A stretch of 64,000 nucleotides of DNA. Source: Aphanomyces cochlioides (taxonomy: Eukaryota > Oomycota > Saprolegniomycetes > Saprolegniales > Verrucalvaceae). The stretch lies in the NCBI GenBank assembly GCA_019828595.1, contig JAHQRK010000024.1, forward strand, positions 558,001 through 622,000, in the 5' to 3' direction. Of this stretch, positions 11,715 through 20,423 are shown in pieces; the stretch's first letter is position 1, and each line of letters opens with the position of its first letter. The translations under genes and the position numbers were made by a program. The notes beneath the pieces were generated by a model. That model saw only the letters and a list, made by a program, of their open reading frames with translations. It was not told the origin of the DNA and did not search any database.

Positions 11715-12729
11715 TTATCTGGAGCTTATAGCTTGACATATTCCACACATGATTTGCTCGTCGCGAGCACGCATCGGGAAAAACCAGGATCGCCAGAGGT
11801 ACTCATCAAGTAGCTCAGGAATCATATCCTTCGCTACACCGCGCATGGCCTTCAAATGCCTCTTCACACGCATTTCCCACACACCTTCAATAGTTTGTGT
11901 GTGGGCACCATTCGAGGGATTCACAAAATTCCTCAAATGGTTGACCCATTGATGCGAATAATTCATATCTATCAGTACGAATCGTAACTGAAAACTACCT
12001 GACAACAGTCTGTTGTTCTCTAGAGTGTGTCTCTCGTTTGCGGACACATATGAAGAGAATTTGTCCGAGATAATCAAAGTTCCCGGCTTGATATGCTGCT
12101 TGATGATTGTAGAAAGTGTTTGTTTCGACCTATCATTGAAAACAAGGCGAACAACCACTTCCCCGTGGCTCGATCTACGTCACCGAAGAGCCAGCAGTCG
12201 TCATAATGGCGGCCACGATTATACTTAGATTTCTTTTTAAGAGAAGTTTCGTCTATTTCGACGATACATCCCTCGCCGCCTATATAGAAAACACTTTTAA
12301 AGAGATCCTGAGAGAAAGACTTACCATAGCATTGCATCGCACAAAATCTTCCGAGCAGATATCTCGACATTCTCTGTGGAGTTTCGTAACGGTCGTTACT
12401 GAAACCGCAACTTCCTGAGCCGCTTTAGTAACGGGTCGTTGAGCTGCCCAACAGTAGAACAATCTCACGACTTTTGAGATGCTAATGTGGAATTTCTTAA
12501 AGAATGTTCCACTTCTGACGCTTATCTCGCTCTTGGAGCATGACCCTTTATGGCAGCGCCATCGCATAGCGGTCAGACGCATAGAACTTCCACAGTTCTT
12601 ACAGTACATAGCAGATCTAATGAGACCCGCTTGTATGCACAAACGGACAACGGATTCATCCGTTTTGAGTGCCTCATGAATCGCAGCGTATGAGAAACGG
12701 GCGGCATTGGACAAGTCGTAGCCACTCAT
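11715..12729 (-). pseudogene. Merlin transposase (IS1595/ISXO2-like), frameshifted
   Basis: Starts at the ATG at 12729. Residues 40-70 form a zinc ribbon (CKNCGSSM with later Cys pair), followed by an HTH region (RPVTKAAQEVAVSVTTVTKL). The DDE core begins with IVEIDETSLKKKSKYNRGRH (first Asp), has a second Asp in LIISDKFSSY, and HTQTIEGVWEMRVKRHL supplies the third acidic residue. The reading frame changes twice. Near 12310 a 17-nt GTAAGT...CTCAG stretch would restore the frame if removed. Near 12160 one base is missing from a G run. As written it does not encode a full transposase, unless the G-run change is a sequencing error. Confidence 0.8.
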
Positions 12730-12823
12730 GGCTACACTGTGAAAAACGAATGAGTACGGGGAGGAAATGGGGTTGAGTGACTTCGATTGAAATCGCCCGC
12801 CGAAATTTTGGCGGTCATTTGTC

Positions 12824-12858
12824 TTATCCGGACGAATTTTGTAATTGTTATCCGGAAT
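12824..12858. promoter_or_regulatory. Paired CCGGA motif inside Merlin, upstream of its transposase
   Basis: TTATCCGGA at 12824-12832 and TTATCCGGAAT at 12848-12858, about 95-130 nt before the transposase ATG at 12729. Same motif as before host genes, which suggests the element uses host-type promoter signals. Confidence 0.35.
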
Positions 12859-12930
12859 GTTTATAGATAATGTTCATTTATTTATGTTAAATAATTTGCG
12901 GGGAGATGTTGTGGCAGAGCCCAACCCGTC

Positions 12931-13684
12931 GAAACAATCCATCAAGTCAATTTGTGATGAAAGTGATTGCCTCTCACGAAGATGAAGACCATGAATCAAG
13001 GTAGGATTGGCTTGAAATTAATTTACCATGGAAATGTTCTTTATTCATCCATTATTTCCAAATGCACATTTGTCTAAGCGTCTATCGTCAACTTGACATC
13101 AAACTTATGGGGGCTTGGCGGTCATATCGGACTTGTTACTATGAATGATTCATGCGGAGGCGTCTCGTGAGTTCGGAAATGTCCTCGTCTGGCATCGTCG
13201 AAGCTCACATTCCTCATCAAGCAATGTCCTCCATGAGCTACCTTTTCTCTGAGGACTTGATGGTAAATTTCAGGCGCAAGCTATTTATTCAGGAACAGTC
13301 ACCGCGAATGCGCCTCCATTGTAGAGTAGATTTACTTAAGCATGGTCTGTAACGAAGAAACACTGAACGTATGCAAAACCTAAGGCGACCCGACCATTGG
13401 TATCGCAAGACGAGATGTTCACGTTTAAACAATGCAAGACAAGACCACTTTGCATCAACAAACACTACAAAACATACAAGACAAGACCACTTTGCATCGA
13501 CAAACACTACAAAACATACAGCTGTAGTGGCCTGTAGTTACGCTTACTCCTTGAAAGACGAGTGACATTTCAAGTGATCATACCGCAATAGCCTCAAGCA
13601 AATGCTTACAAATCTCGATGGAATCCTGGAGACTCGCCAAATGACGTGGCAGTGTAGATTTTGGTGTTGCCAACATCATGTTGA
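12931..13684. other. Intergenic, former kinase 3' flank
   Basis: Begins with the sequence that followed the kinase stop before the Merlin insertion. It contains a 42-bp tandem duplication at 13435-13518. No coding region supported. Confidence 0.5.
13435..13518. repeat. Two-copy 42-bp tandem repeat
   Basis: Unit begins CAAGACAAGACCACTTTGCA; copies at 13435-13476 and 13477-13518 differ at one base (CAACAAAC versus CGACAAAC). No coding role seen. Confidence 0.9.
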
Positions 13685-13715
13685 TATCCGGATAATGTTG
13701 AAATTATTCGGATAC
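13685..13715. promoter_or_regulatory. Paired CCGGAT motif upstream of SPCS3
   Basis: TATCCGGATAA at 13685-13695 and TTCGGATAC at 13707-13715, 35-65 nt before the SPCS3 ATG. Confidence 0.45.
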
Positions 13716-13749
13716 ATGAGCCACGTAGCAACATTTTGCAGAGTGCTCG

Positions 13750-14277
13750 ATGCACACGGTCTGGACCCGCGCGAATGCCATCTTCACGGCAGCCTTCACT
13801 GCCATGGCCATTATGTGCTCCTTGACGACACTCACGACATTCCTCCACACACCAGCCCCCGTTGTGCACAATCTGTCATTGAATCAAATCCATTCGTTGC
13901 GTCAATTTCGGGACAAGACGGACCGCGCAGTCCTGTCGTTCGATTTGGACGCTGATCTCAGCTCAGTCTTCAACTGGAACATCAAGCAGCTTTTTGTTTA
14001 CGTCGTGGCAGAATACGTGAGTGCAACAAACGTCAAGAACGAAGTGGTTGTGTGGGATCTCATTATCCCTACTCGTGATGAAGCTCGTATCACCCGTGTG
14101 AACGAAAACGTCAAGTATTTCCTCGCGGACCAGTACAACGAATTGCGTGGCGTGGACGTCCAGCTCAAACTTAAGTGGGACGCTATGCCAGTATGCGGTC
14201 AACTGTTCCAATACGGCCTAGGTTCAACCGGTTTTGCGCTGCCCGCCAAATACATGGGCACATCAAAGAAAGTCTAG
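13750..14277 (+). CDS. SPCS3: Signal peptidase complex subunit 3
   Basis: Single exon, 175 residues, normal for SPC22/23. The start MHTVWTRANAIFTA resembles the conserved MNTVLSRANSLFA of animal SPCS3 and is followed by one hydrophobic segment (about residues 12-33), the signal anchor that places the rest in the ER lumen. Later landmarks are SFDLDADLSSVFNWNIKQLF, YVVAEY, NEVVVWDLIIP and KYFLADQYNELRG. The protein is an essential non-catalytic subunit of the complex that cleaves signal peptides in the ER. A CCGGAT pair lies just upstream. It converges with the next gene, with only 18 nt between the stop codons. Confidence 0.93.
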   Translation: MHTVWTRANAIFTAAFTAMAIMCSLTTLTTFLHTPAPVVHNLSLNQIHSLRQFRDKTDRAVLSFDLDADLSSVFNWNIKQLFVYVVAEYVSATNVKNEVVVWDLIIPTRDEARITRVNENVKYFLADQYNELRGVDVQLKLKWDAMPVCGQLFQYGLGSTGFALPAKYMGTSKKV

Positions 14278-14295
14278 CTTTCCATAAATATGGCA

Positions 14296-16974
14296 TTACG
14301 ATGACTCCATTCGCTCAAATCTTGCGCGTAATGCAGCTACGCCCGTTGGTTCAAACGTACTCTTGGTCCGCCTCATTTTGCCTTCGTCAGGATGATTCTT
14401 TGACCCAAAAGCGGCTTCTGCCAAGGCAATATTGTTTGTGCTTCGAGGTCGTTGTTTCTTCTCCTTCTTCAGGCTGGCAGGGTGTGGGCCGTTTGGGGGC
14501 GGCGGGGCATTTGGAGGTGGGGGAGGGGATGGCTCGGATGGTGGTAGCGGCGGATGAAACTCAATGTATTCTGAGCTCTTGGGCCTTGTTCGACGCTTGA
14601 CAGGAATCGCCACAAGCTGTTCCTCTGGCTTTTTCTTTGTCTCGTCCGAGCTATCGTCGGACTTGTCGCCAAACAAATCTTGCCATTGATCATTTGTTTT
14701 CTATGACATGAAGCGGTGAAATGCCAGAGAATGCCGAGATATCTACCTGTGCATTGGCCAAGAGTGCTTGTGACGATGCTTTGTCAACGTCTCGATCGAA
14801 AATGCCTTTTATTCTCATGAGACCTTGGCCGACGAGATGCATGGCCGCTTGTCTATCTTTTGGAGGCGGAGTCTTGCGCCATTCGGGAAATATTGCAGTC
14901 GTGAACAACGCAGCATCGCCACCTTGAATGGCTTTCTCCACTGGAATATCCAAAGACGCGACCGTCGCAAGAAGTTGCATGCGTTGATCTTCGCCCAGCT
15001 CAAATGAAAATGAAACATTCTGTACAAATTGCTGAATTTGTCGCCTGGAGAGTTGAAATGCCGCCATGTTGTACACAAAAGTCGTTAACTGGCCAAAGAC
15101 AACATTGTGCACCGTAACAATGTGTGAAGCACGCGTTGATGGAGAACAGTAATACCAAGGCGTGTCCATAGGATTACGACTCAATTCTTCGCCAATGCTG
15201 AGTAAAACCTACACGCAACATGAGCAATTCGTCACTGGCATCGAAATATACCGCGTCGCCCCAGAAATGCGCCGTCTGCCACAGTGGATGCGTGACTAGG
15301 CCTTGGAGAAGATAATGCTGTTTGGATTTATGGACACAATAAAATGTCTGAGCCATATTCATGACGCTTTTGGCGCATTTCGTATCACCCTTGTCCATGC
15401 ATCCATGCAAAAGTAAATTCAACGCTGCAACCATCATATCATAACCACCAACCTACAGAAAAGGATTTAGAATCGATTCTCTCATTGAAATGGGAGAAAT
15501 ACCGTCAATTCTTGACTGTGAGCTCGTTGATGATTTAGGGCGGCCACAACGACGTTACGAACAGTGTCAAGGCGGTAGAGATTTCGAGCTTTGGGATCGA
15601 CAAAGCGATGACGATGTTTGGACGGGATCTTCGAAAGATGCATACGGGATGTATCTGGCGAGACAAAGCACGACGCGACAAAGTCTTTCATAACTTCGAC
15701 GTCAAAGACTGTAATGCCGCTTTCTTGCAAGCAAGGTCTAGAAAAAATTGTGCCGCAACTGCCAGAAGATCATTGAAAGACGTACATGGAATCGGATTGC
15801 AAATCGAGGTAATCTTCAGGCTCGTCACGAGTCGATTCAATTCGATCGAGATGCCATTTCCAATGCCATTCTAGAAGAAATAATGCTTTCGAATGGCGAT
15901 GTGTGATATCGGGCTGCATGTTGTCAACAATGTACTGCTGAATCGCCGCATTTCGATCGAGCGACCCGATGACCCTCGCCAGCTCTTTGAGACTTTCCAT
16001 TTCAGCCATAAGAGCTGTTTGCTTCGCCTAGATTTGTGTCATTGTAGAGCACTTTAAGACCAGTTGTCACGTACTTGGACGAACTGCTGAAGCACCAGCG
16101 TCATGGTATCCAGACGATCTTCCTCGACCATTTGACTGGCAGTCGTGGATTCCTCCACGACATCATCGCGGTGTTCAATAGCACTATGGAGTGCAGATTT
16201 GGCATCTTCGTAATCTTGTATTGCAATGCGTTCTTCTTCTGCGGCGGCGTTCGTTTTAGCTAGAAGATTATTCAGCGAAGCTGGTAAGAGGGGCAAAACC
16301 ATTTACCTTGTGATGTGTTGACAGCACGCATGCATTCGGGGTTATTTGGTTGCGACGCCAATGTGGCTTTATTTGCTTCTAAAACTCGTCGCCAATGTGT
16401 ATGCTCTTCCTTGGCCTTATTTCGCCGCGCAATTGCTCGTTCCTTTGGACTCGTTATTCGCATCTTTGCAAACAAAATACGTACCATTTTCTTGTCTGCT
16501 GTGGCAACGTCTTGGACGCATTTCTGCACCTAGGAAACTTTCAATTTAAAGGGCTCTACAGAATGTTCGCACAAGGTTGTATGTGTCCTTGTTCCACTTC
16601 TTCAGCTTGCTCGAATGATCCAATGGAGCTGCAAGATCTGTGAAAGCTTTGCTCACTTCGAGAGATTTGGTGCCGACAGTGTGGTTGTACTTTTGGAGCA
16701 TTCGAAACACATCATCCATCGTTGTCTTTGATATTTCGTCTGGCAGCATCGAAGCAACGTGCGCGTCACTTAGAAACTGATGCGCCATTGCTTGATGGGA
16801 CGAAGCGCTCGACTCCAAGTACTTTCTGAGGTGTTTCCGCACCGCAGCGCCTTTGTCAAGACGAGCGCTTACACTGACATACGGGACCTGACGAAAACTC
16901 ATATTCCCATCGCCTCCATGCGCAGGAGCGGATCTATCTCCGAGCATATATGGCGGTTGCGGCACTCGCAACAT
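14296..16974 (-). CDS. Coiled-coil (BAR-like) protein with SBF2/KIAA0513-type domain and Pro-rich tail
   Basis: Exons: 16974-16573, 16529-16307, 16259-16075, 16027-15786, 15737-15503, 15452 to about 15206, about 15205-14747, 14700-14296; introns 43-50 nt. The N-terminal ~300 residues are charged and helical with long heptad-like stretches, resembling an F-BAR/BAR membrane-bending domain (fold assignment is inference). The middle carries AKSVMNMAQTFYCVHKSKQH, HPLWQTAHFWGDAVYFDA and NVVFGQLTTFVYNM, the pattern of the SBF2 domain of MTMR5/13 and KIAA0513. The C-terminus is proline-rich (PPLPPSEPSPPPPPNAPPPP), typical of SH3/profilin ligands. Together these suggest a membrane-actin adaptor. Between exons 6 and 7 (about 15205) the frame changes: a one-base indel or a 28-nt intron would fix it. 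Otherwise all phases match. Confidence 0.72.
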
Positions 16975-17164
16975 GGTGTTGGCAAAAATGGCCAGCTCAA
17001 CAGATAGATATTGGTGGGATGAATAAAAAACATTTCTTAAAATATTGAAACATTCTTTAAATCCAAGTTTGTAATGCAATACGTTCTTTTAATATTCAAA
17101 AGCACCCACACTCACTTTTCAATGATACAGAGTGGACAAATTTTGTGACGTCCAAATGTCAGTC
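16975..17164. other. Upstream region of the SBF2-domain gene
   Basis: Contains short direct repeats of AAACATTCTTTAAA/AAACATTTCTTAAA type at 17028-17060. No CCGGAT pair seen. Confidence 0.4.
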
Positions 17165-17232
17165 GCACCAATGGTCTACTCCCCGTCGGGGAGTAGAGCA
17201 AGAGGTCGCGGTTTCGATCACCGGTTGGTGCC
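17165..17232 (+). tRNA. tRNA-like sequence lacking a normal anticodon arm (probable pseudogene)
   Basis: Ends pair as a 7-bp acceptor stem (GCACCAA at 17165-17171 with TTGGTGC at 17225-17231). A B-box/T-arm-like GGTTTCGATCACC lies at 17210-17222 and TAGAGCA (A-box-like) at 17194-17200. In place of a D arm plus anticodon arm there is one long perfect hairpin, CTACTCCCCG-T-CGGGGAGTAG (17176-17196). At 68 nt it is too short for a canonical tRNA. Could be a degenerate tRNA, a SINE head or another Pol III transcript. Confidence 0.3.
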
Positions 17233-17845
17233 ACTACTAACGTAAATTTAAAAAATGCAATTTTACCTCTTAAAATGCATATCCATTTGAGAAACCTCTT
17301 TAATATTATACTACTCATGCTTAACCTTTTGCTCGCAGTTCGCCCAGGATTGATCTGAAGACCGATAGTCGATATATTGGTACTCTGGACGGCAGCAACG
17401 ACGTCGGTGATGTCCAGTTGTCTGTCCTCTAGCTTTGAGGATAAATTTTCAAAAAGTTAAGAGGATAGCGGAGTTTTGAATTGCAGTAACTTTCCATCTG
17501 ACCTGATAAAGGTGCATTGAACAGGGCTTTAAACTGGCAACGCCATTTCGATATCGTTTGATAAACTCTTTTCCAAGTCAGTGGTGACGCCATGATCCTA
17601 TGAAGCCGTACGGGATAAGTTTTATCAAGTCGAACGTTCACATACCGGTAGTTGTAAATTTCAGGTTACAGCTTTCAAAAGACCATGGCAGATTCTTCTT
17701 CAGGGTATACGTATAGTATGATCAAGCGCCAAAGAATGTGAGAAGTTGTTATAGCTGGTTGTCCTTGTGACGTGGATACAACTTCATCCTGAACGTTCAA
17801 TCTCAAATATAGTGAAACAATACGAAATACTTGAATAACTTTATG
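17233..17845. other. Intergenic with a short coding-like fragment
   Basis: On the minus strand, about 17445-17330 reads LDITDVVAAVQSTNISTIGL and then INPGRTASK, which resembles one leucine-rich-repeat unit. It has no start and no neighbours, so it is probably a remnant. The rest shows nothing recognisable. Confidence 0.35.
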
Positions 17846-18277
17846 CTAGCAAGCTAGTCGTTCCAAATAGCGGTTGATAAAGGAGTTGCTCTGGTCATAA
17901 TCGCCATCGTCATGAATGAGGAATCGCTCGTTGGCTTCGAAAATAGCTCGCAATGCTGTCGCCCACTCGTGCATTTCGTCTTCGGTCTCTGTTGCAAAGA
18001 CGAATCGCCTCGATGGCGTTTGGATCGCAATTCGCCATTCACTCGAGTCTGAACTACCCGTCTTGGTACAGTCGGCAGGCATGATTTCAAGATCAGCCAC
18101 GCGGCACGTGGTTAGATCGAGTGATCCTTTCAGCGTCGATGATTTGTTGGTGTCGTAATAATTGAGCTCGGTGCGGGTCAATTCAAAAACGCGGCGTTTC
18201 CAGTTCTGCCGGTTGAGCAAGCCTTGGCCCGATCCTTTCTTGAATAAAAGGCCTCGCTTGTGGATGGGAGCTGGCAT
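17846..18277 (-). CDS. Small PH-domain protein
   Basis: From the ATG at 18277 a 143-residue protein: PAPIHKRGLLFKKGSGQG, then RQNWKRRVFELTRTELNYYD, RRFVFATETEDEMHEWATAL, the beginning, core and C-terminal helix (invariant Trp in EMHEWA) of a pleckstrin-homology domain filling most of the protein. PH domains bind phosphoinositides or proteins at membranes; the ligand is unknown. The paralogue at 19786 has the same layout, which favours this start. However, the frame is open upstream and a possible splice (30-nt GTGAGT...TTTTCAG at about 18361-18332) would add exons reading back to about 18620; those frames could not be resolved. The gene may therefore be longer. Confidence 0.75.
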   Translation of the reverse strand: MPAPIHKRGLLFKKGSGQGLLNRQNWKRRVFELTRTELNYYDTNKSSTLKGSLDLTTCRVADLEIMPADCTKTGSSDSSEWRIAIQTPSRRFVFATETEDEMHEWATALRAIFEANERFLIHDDGDYDQSNSFINRYLERLAC

Positions 18278-18361
18278 GATCCCGAGACGGCGCAAATGTG
18301 AGAATGACCGTCCGTCGTTGTATGAACCTCCAGGTCCCTGAAAAATTCATGGCATGTCATT

Positions 18362-19785
18362 ACTCACAACGAGGTGGCAGGATGTATCAAAATTGTTCAC
18401 AATATAGACTTCATCGTGACGCTCCAGCTCAACCATAGCTTTCTGAAGGTGCCCCGTTTGCTATACTGTAGATCGACAAGAGGAAATCCATGGCAGATCG
18501 TGCCACCGAGACAGTCGACTGTCCATTTGACGTGGTCGAAAAATCATGCATGTTGTAAGTTCTGTAATCCAACAATCATAAAGCAGGAATTTTCGTACCC
18601 ACAACAGCTGACTGTATTGATTCGAGAGGCAACTAGGAGTGTACTTCATTCCAATGCCCAAAGATGCGCGTTTGTCCGTTTGTCTAGTGGATCTCAAGAC
18701 CTTGGACCAATTTGCAATCGACTGGATTATGTCGAAAGTTATCGCGCCGAAATGGAACTCTCGACTCGAATCAAGTCCAACTCGACTTGGATGCATCATG
18801 TGTGATGTAAGCCAGAGTGAAATTTTCATCAGCGCACTAAAATAAAAATAGTAGTATAATAATTTCGTTCACGGGACCAGCGTGGCGCGGTTGTGTACTC
18901 GAGACAAGCGCTAGGTAAATTTCCACTCTCTTCTGGTGCTAGCAGTGGAAAGCAAGCAAAGCATCCGTCAAGAAGTGGACGTTTTGACGTTTTAGCGTGA
19001 AATGCACCCAAAGTGTATCGGCATGGACTGAATGACAGTGGAAATTGTACAAGTGACTGGCTGGTGCTGTTAACAGTGTATGTACTGCACGGAGAACACT
19101 TACCTGCACAGCGAGAAATCTTGTGTCACGCAAAAACGAAAGACAAAACAACGAACAAAAGTCATGCTGAAATAGATTCTGTGGCTATGCGTCGCAGTCC
19201 ATCAACGAGGTGGCCATTTTAAAACAATGAGAATAGTTCGATATGTACGGTTGGGTTTCACAGCAAAGCAGTGCTCACCTTGTACATAACTCTTTGAGCA
19301 TGTACTTTGTCCACCGATCAAAGTCGAACGAATTTTTTCGACCATCGTGCGTGTCCATGCACGAGTAGGTCTTGGAAATCTTCCATTGTCGTCGGGACAA
19401 AGTCCACAAAAATCTTTCTTGATTCGCACGGATTTCCTTGCCCATGTAACAAGTTGGGCTCATTGCATGCTCACAATACAGCATTGTTGGCATTGTTGAT
19501 GTACATTTAACGCAGTTACGGACTCATCGAGTTCAAACTTCTGCAGTGTTGAGGTTCACAGAGGTTCAGTACATTTGGAGCTGCTTGAAACATTTCCTTC
19601 TCGTTTGTGTCGAATTTTTTATCAGTTGCTTCAAAAGATTGTATAGCACCAGGCGTTCGACTCTCACATGCATATCACATGGAGAAAAAGATGCTACAGC
19701 AAGAAAGATTTGTCTGGATACTTGATTTATCGTGCGTTTGAACTCGTCAGCCCATTTTGAAATTTACTTCAAGCTGTCATTCACC
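18362..19785. other. Region between the two PH genes, possible unresolved exons
   Basis: On the minus strand 18620-18362 contains coding-like frames (for example KAMVELERHDEVYIVNNFDT leading into the PH gene, and an alternative frame with TVDCLGGTICHGFPLVDLQY) that can only be joined with 24-37-nt introns. No domain was recognised. 18850-19785 shows nothing recognisable. TGTCTGGATAC at about 19711-19721 is a weak match to the promoter-like palindrome, about 65 nt before the second PH gene. Confidence 0.35.
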
Positions 19786-20220
19786 ATGCTATCGAGAATA
19801 AACATAACTGGCATCGTCTACAAGAAAGGCTCTAGCCAAGGATTTCTTCACCGGCAGAATTGGAAGCGACGAGCCTTTCAACTGACGCGCACAGAGCTCA
19901 ATTATTACGACATTGACCAAGCCACAAAGTTGAGAGGCACTCGGGATATAACATCGTGTTCCTTGGCGGACCTCCAAGTTATGCCAGCCGACTGCAAAAA
20001 GACAGGGCGGTCGCTGTCGACTCACTGGCGTGTAGCAATTCAAACACCATCCAGACGATTTGTTTTTGCTACAGAGACTGAAAACGAGAAGCAAAAGTTG
20101 GTCCAAGCACTACAGACTATTTTTGAAGACAACGAGCGATACCTCCTCCATGACGACGATGATTCACTCCCAGGGGACAACAGCTTCAGTTATTCAAACC
20201 GCTACCTGGAGATGCTCTAA
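19786..20220 (+). CDS. Small PH-domain protein, paralogue
   Basis: Single exon, 144 residues, MLSRINITGIVYKKGSSQGF at the start, RQNWKRRAFQLTRTELNYYD and PSRRFVFATETENEKQKLVQ in the core: a PH domain clearly paralogous to the minus-strand gene at 17846-18277. The Trp of the last helix is replaced by Leu (KLVQAL). The in-frame GTG at 19732 was not used as start. The two genes are divergently oriented about 1.5 kb apart, suggesting an inverted duplication. The stop codon lies inside a perfect 13-bp hairpin (20206-20235). Confidence 0.85.
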   Translation: MLSRINITGIVYKKGSSQGFLHRQNWKRRAFQLTRTELNYYDIDQATKLRGTRDITSCSLADLQVMPADCKKTGRSLSTHWRVAIQTPSRRFVFATETENEKQKLVQALQTIFEDNERYLLHDDDDSLPGDNSFSYSNRYLEML

Positions 20221-20235
20221 TAAGAGCATCTCCAG
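20206..20235. repeat. Perfect 13-bp inverted repeat spanning a stop codon
   Basis: CTGGAGATGCTCT (20206-20218), loop AATA, AGAGCATCTCCAG (20223-20235). The left arm encodes the last codons of the PH protein (YLEML) and the stop TAA falls at arm end plus loop. In RNA it would form a very stable tetraloop hairpin. Could act in 3'-end formation or mRNA stability; this is inference. Confidence 0.9.
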
Positions 20236-20423
20236 CAGTAGTTTCTATTTAAGCCAAGAATGCTAGTTTGCATGCTTCGCAGCTGTGCGATGCAAATTCT
20301 ATCGAGATAGTCGCAGCTGACTTTGCGCTCATAAGTACTTTGCGCTCATAAGTTTTTATTCCACCCAAGGGTCAAATTGACTCATATACGAAGAGGCTAA
20401 GACTGCTACAATTTTATTACTTA

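Larger units (their letters stand above)
11646..12921 (-). mobile_element. Merlin-type DNA transposon, complete ends
   Basis: Element of 1276 bp. Terminal inverted repeats of about 27 bp (start GGCTCTGCCACAACATCT on both ends, one mismatch near position 19) and perfect 9-bp target duplications CAACCCGTC at 11637-11645 and 12922-12930. The 9-bp duplication and the IS1595-like transposase place it in the Merlin superfamily. It inserted 3 nt behind the TGA of the tandem kinase, so kinase transcripts probably read into it. Intact duplications suggest a recent insertion. Confidence 0.9.

Noticed and set aside
14601..15178. Separate small genes for the Pro-rich and middle blocks
   Set aside because: A 46-nt intron (14701-14746) joins them in phase with the upstream exons.
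16260..16306. 26-nt intron in the SBF2-domain gene
   Set aside because: A 47-nt intron using the next AG (ending at 16260) joins exons in frame and matches the usual intron length.
17112..17318. 68-codon minus-strand frame
   Set aside because: Antisense of the tRNA-like sequence and AT-rich flank.
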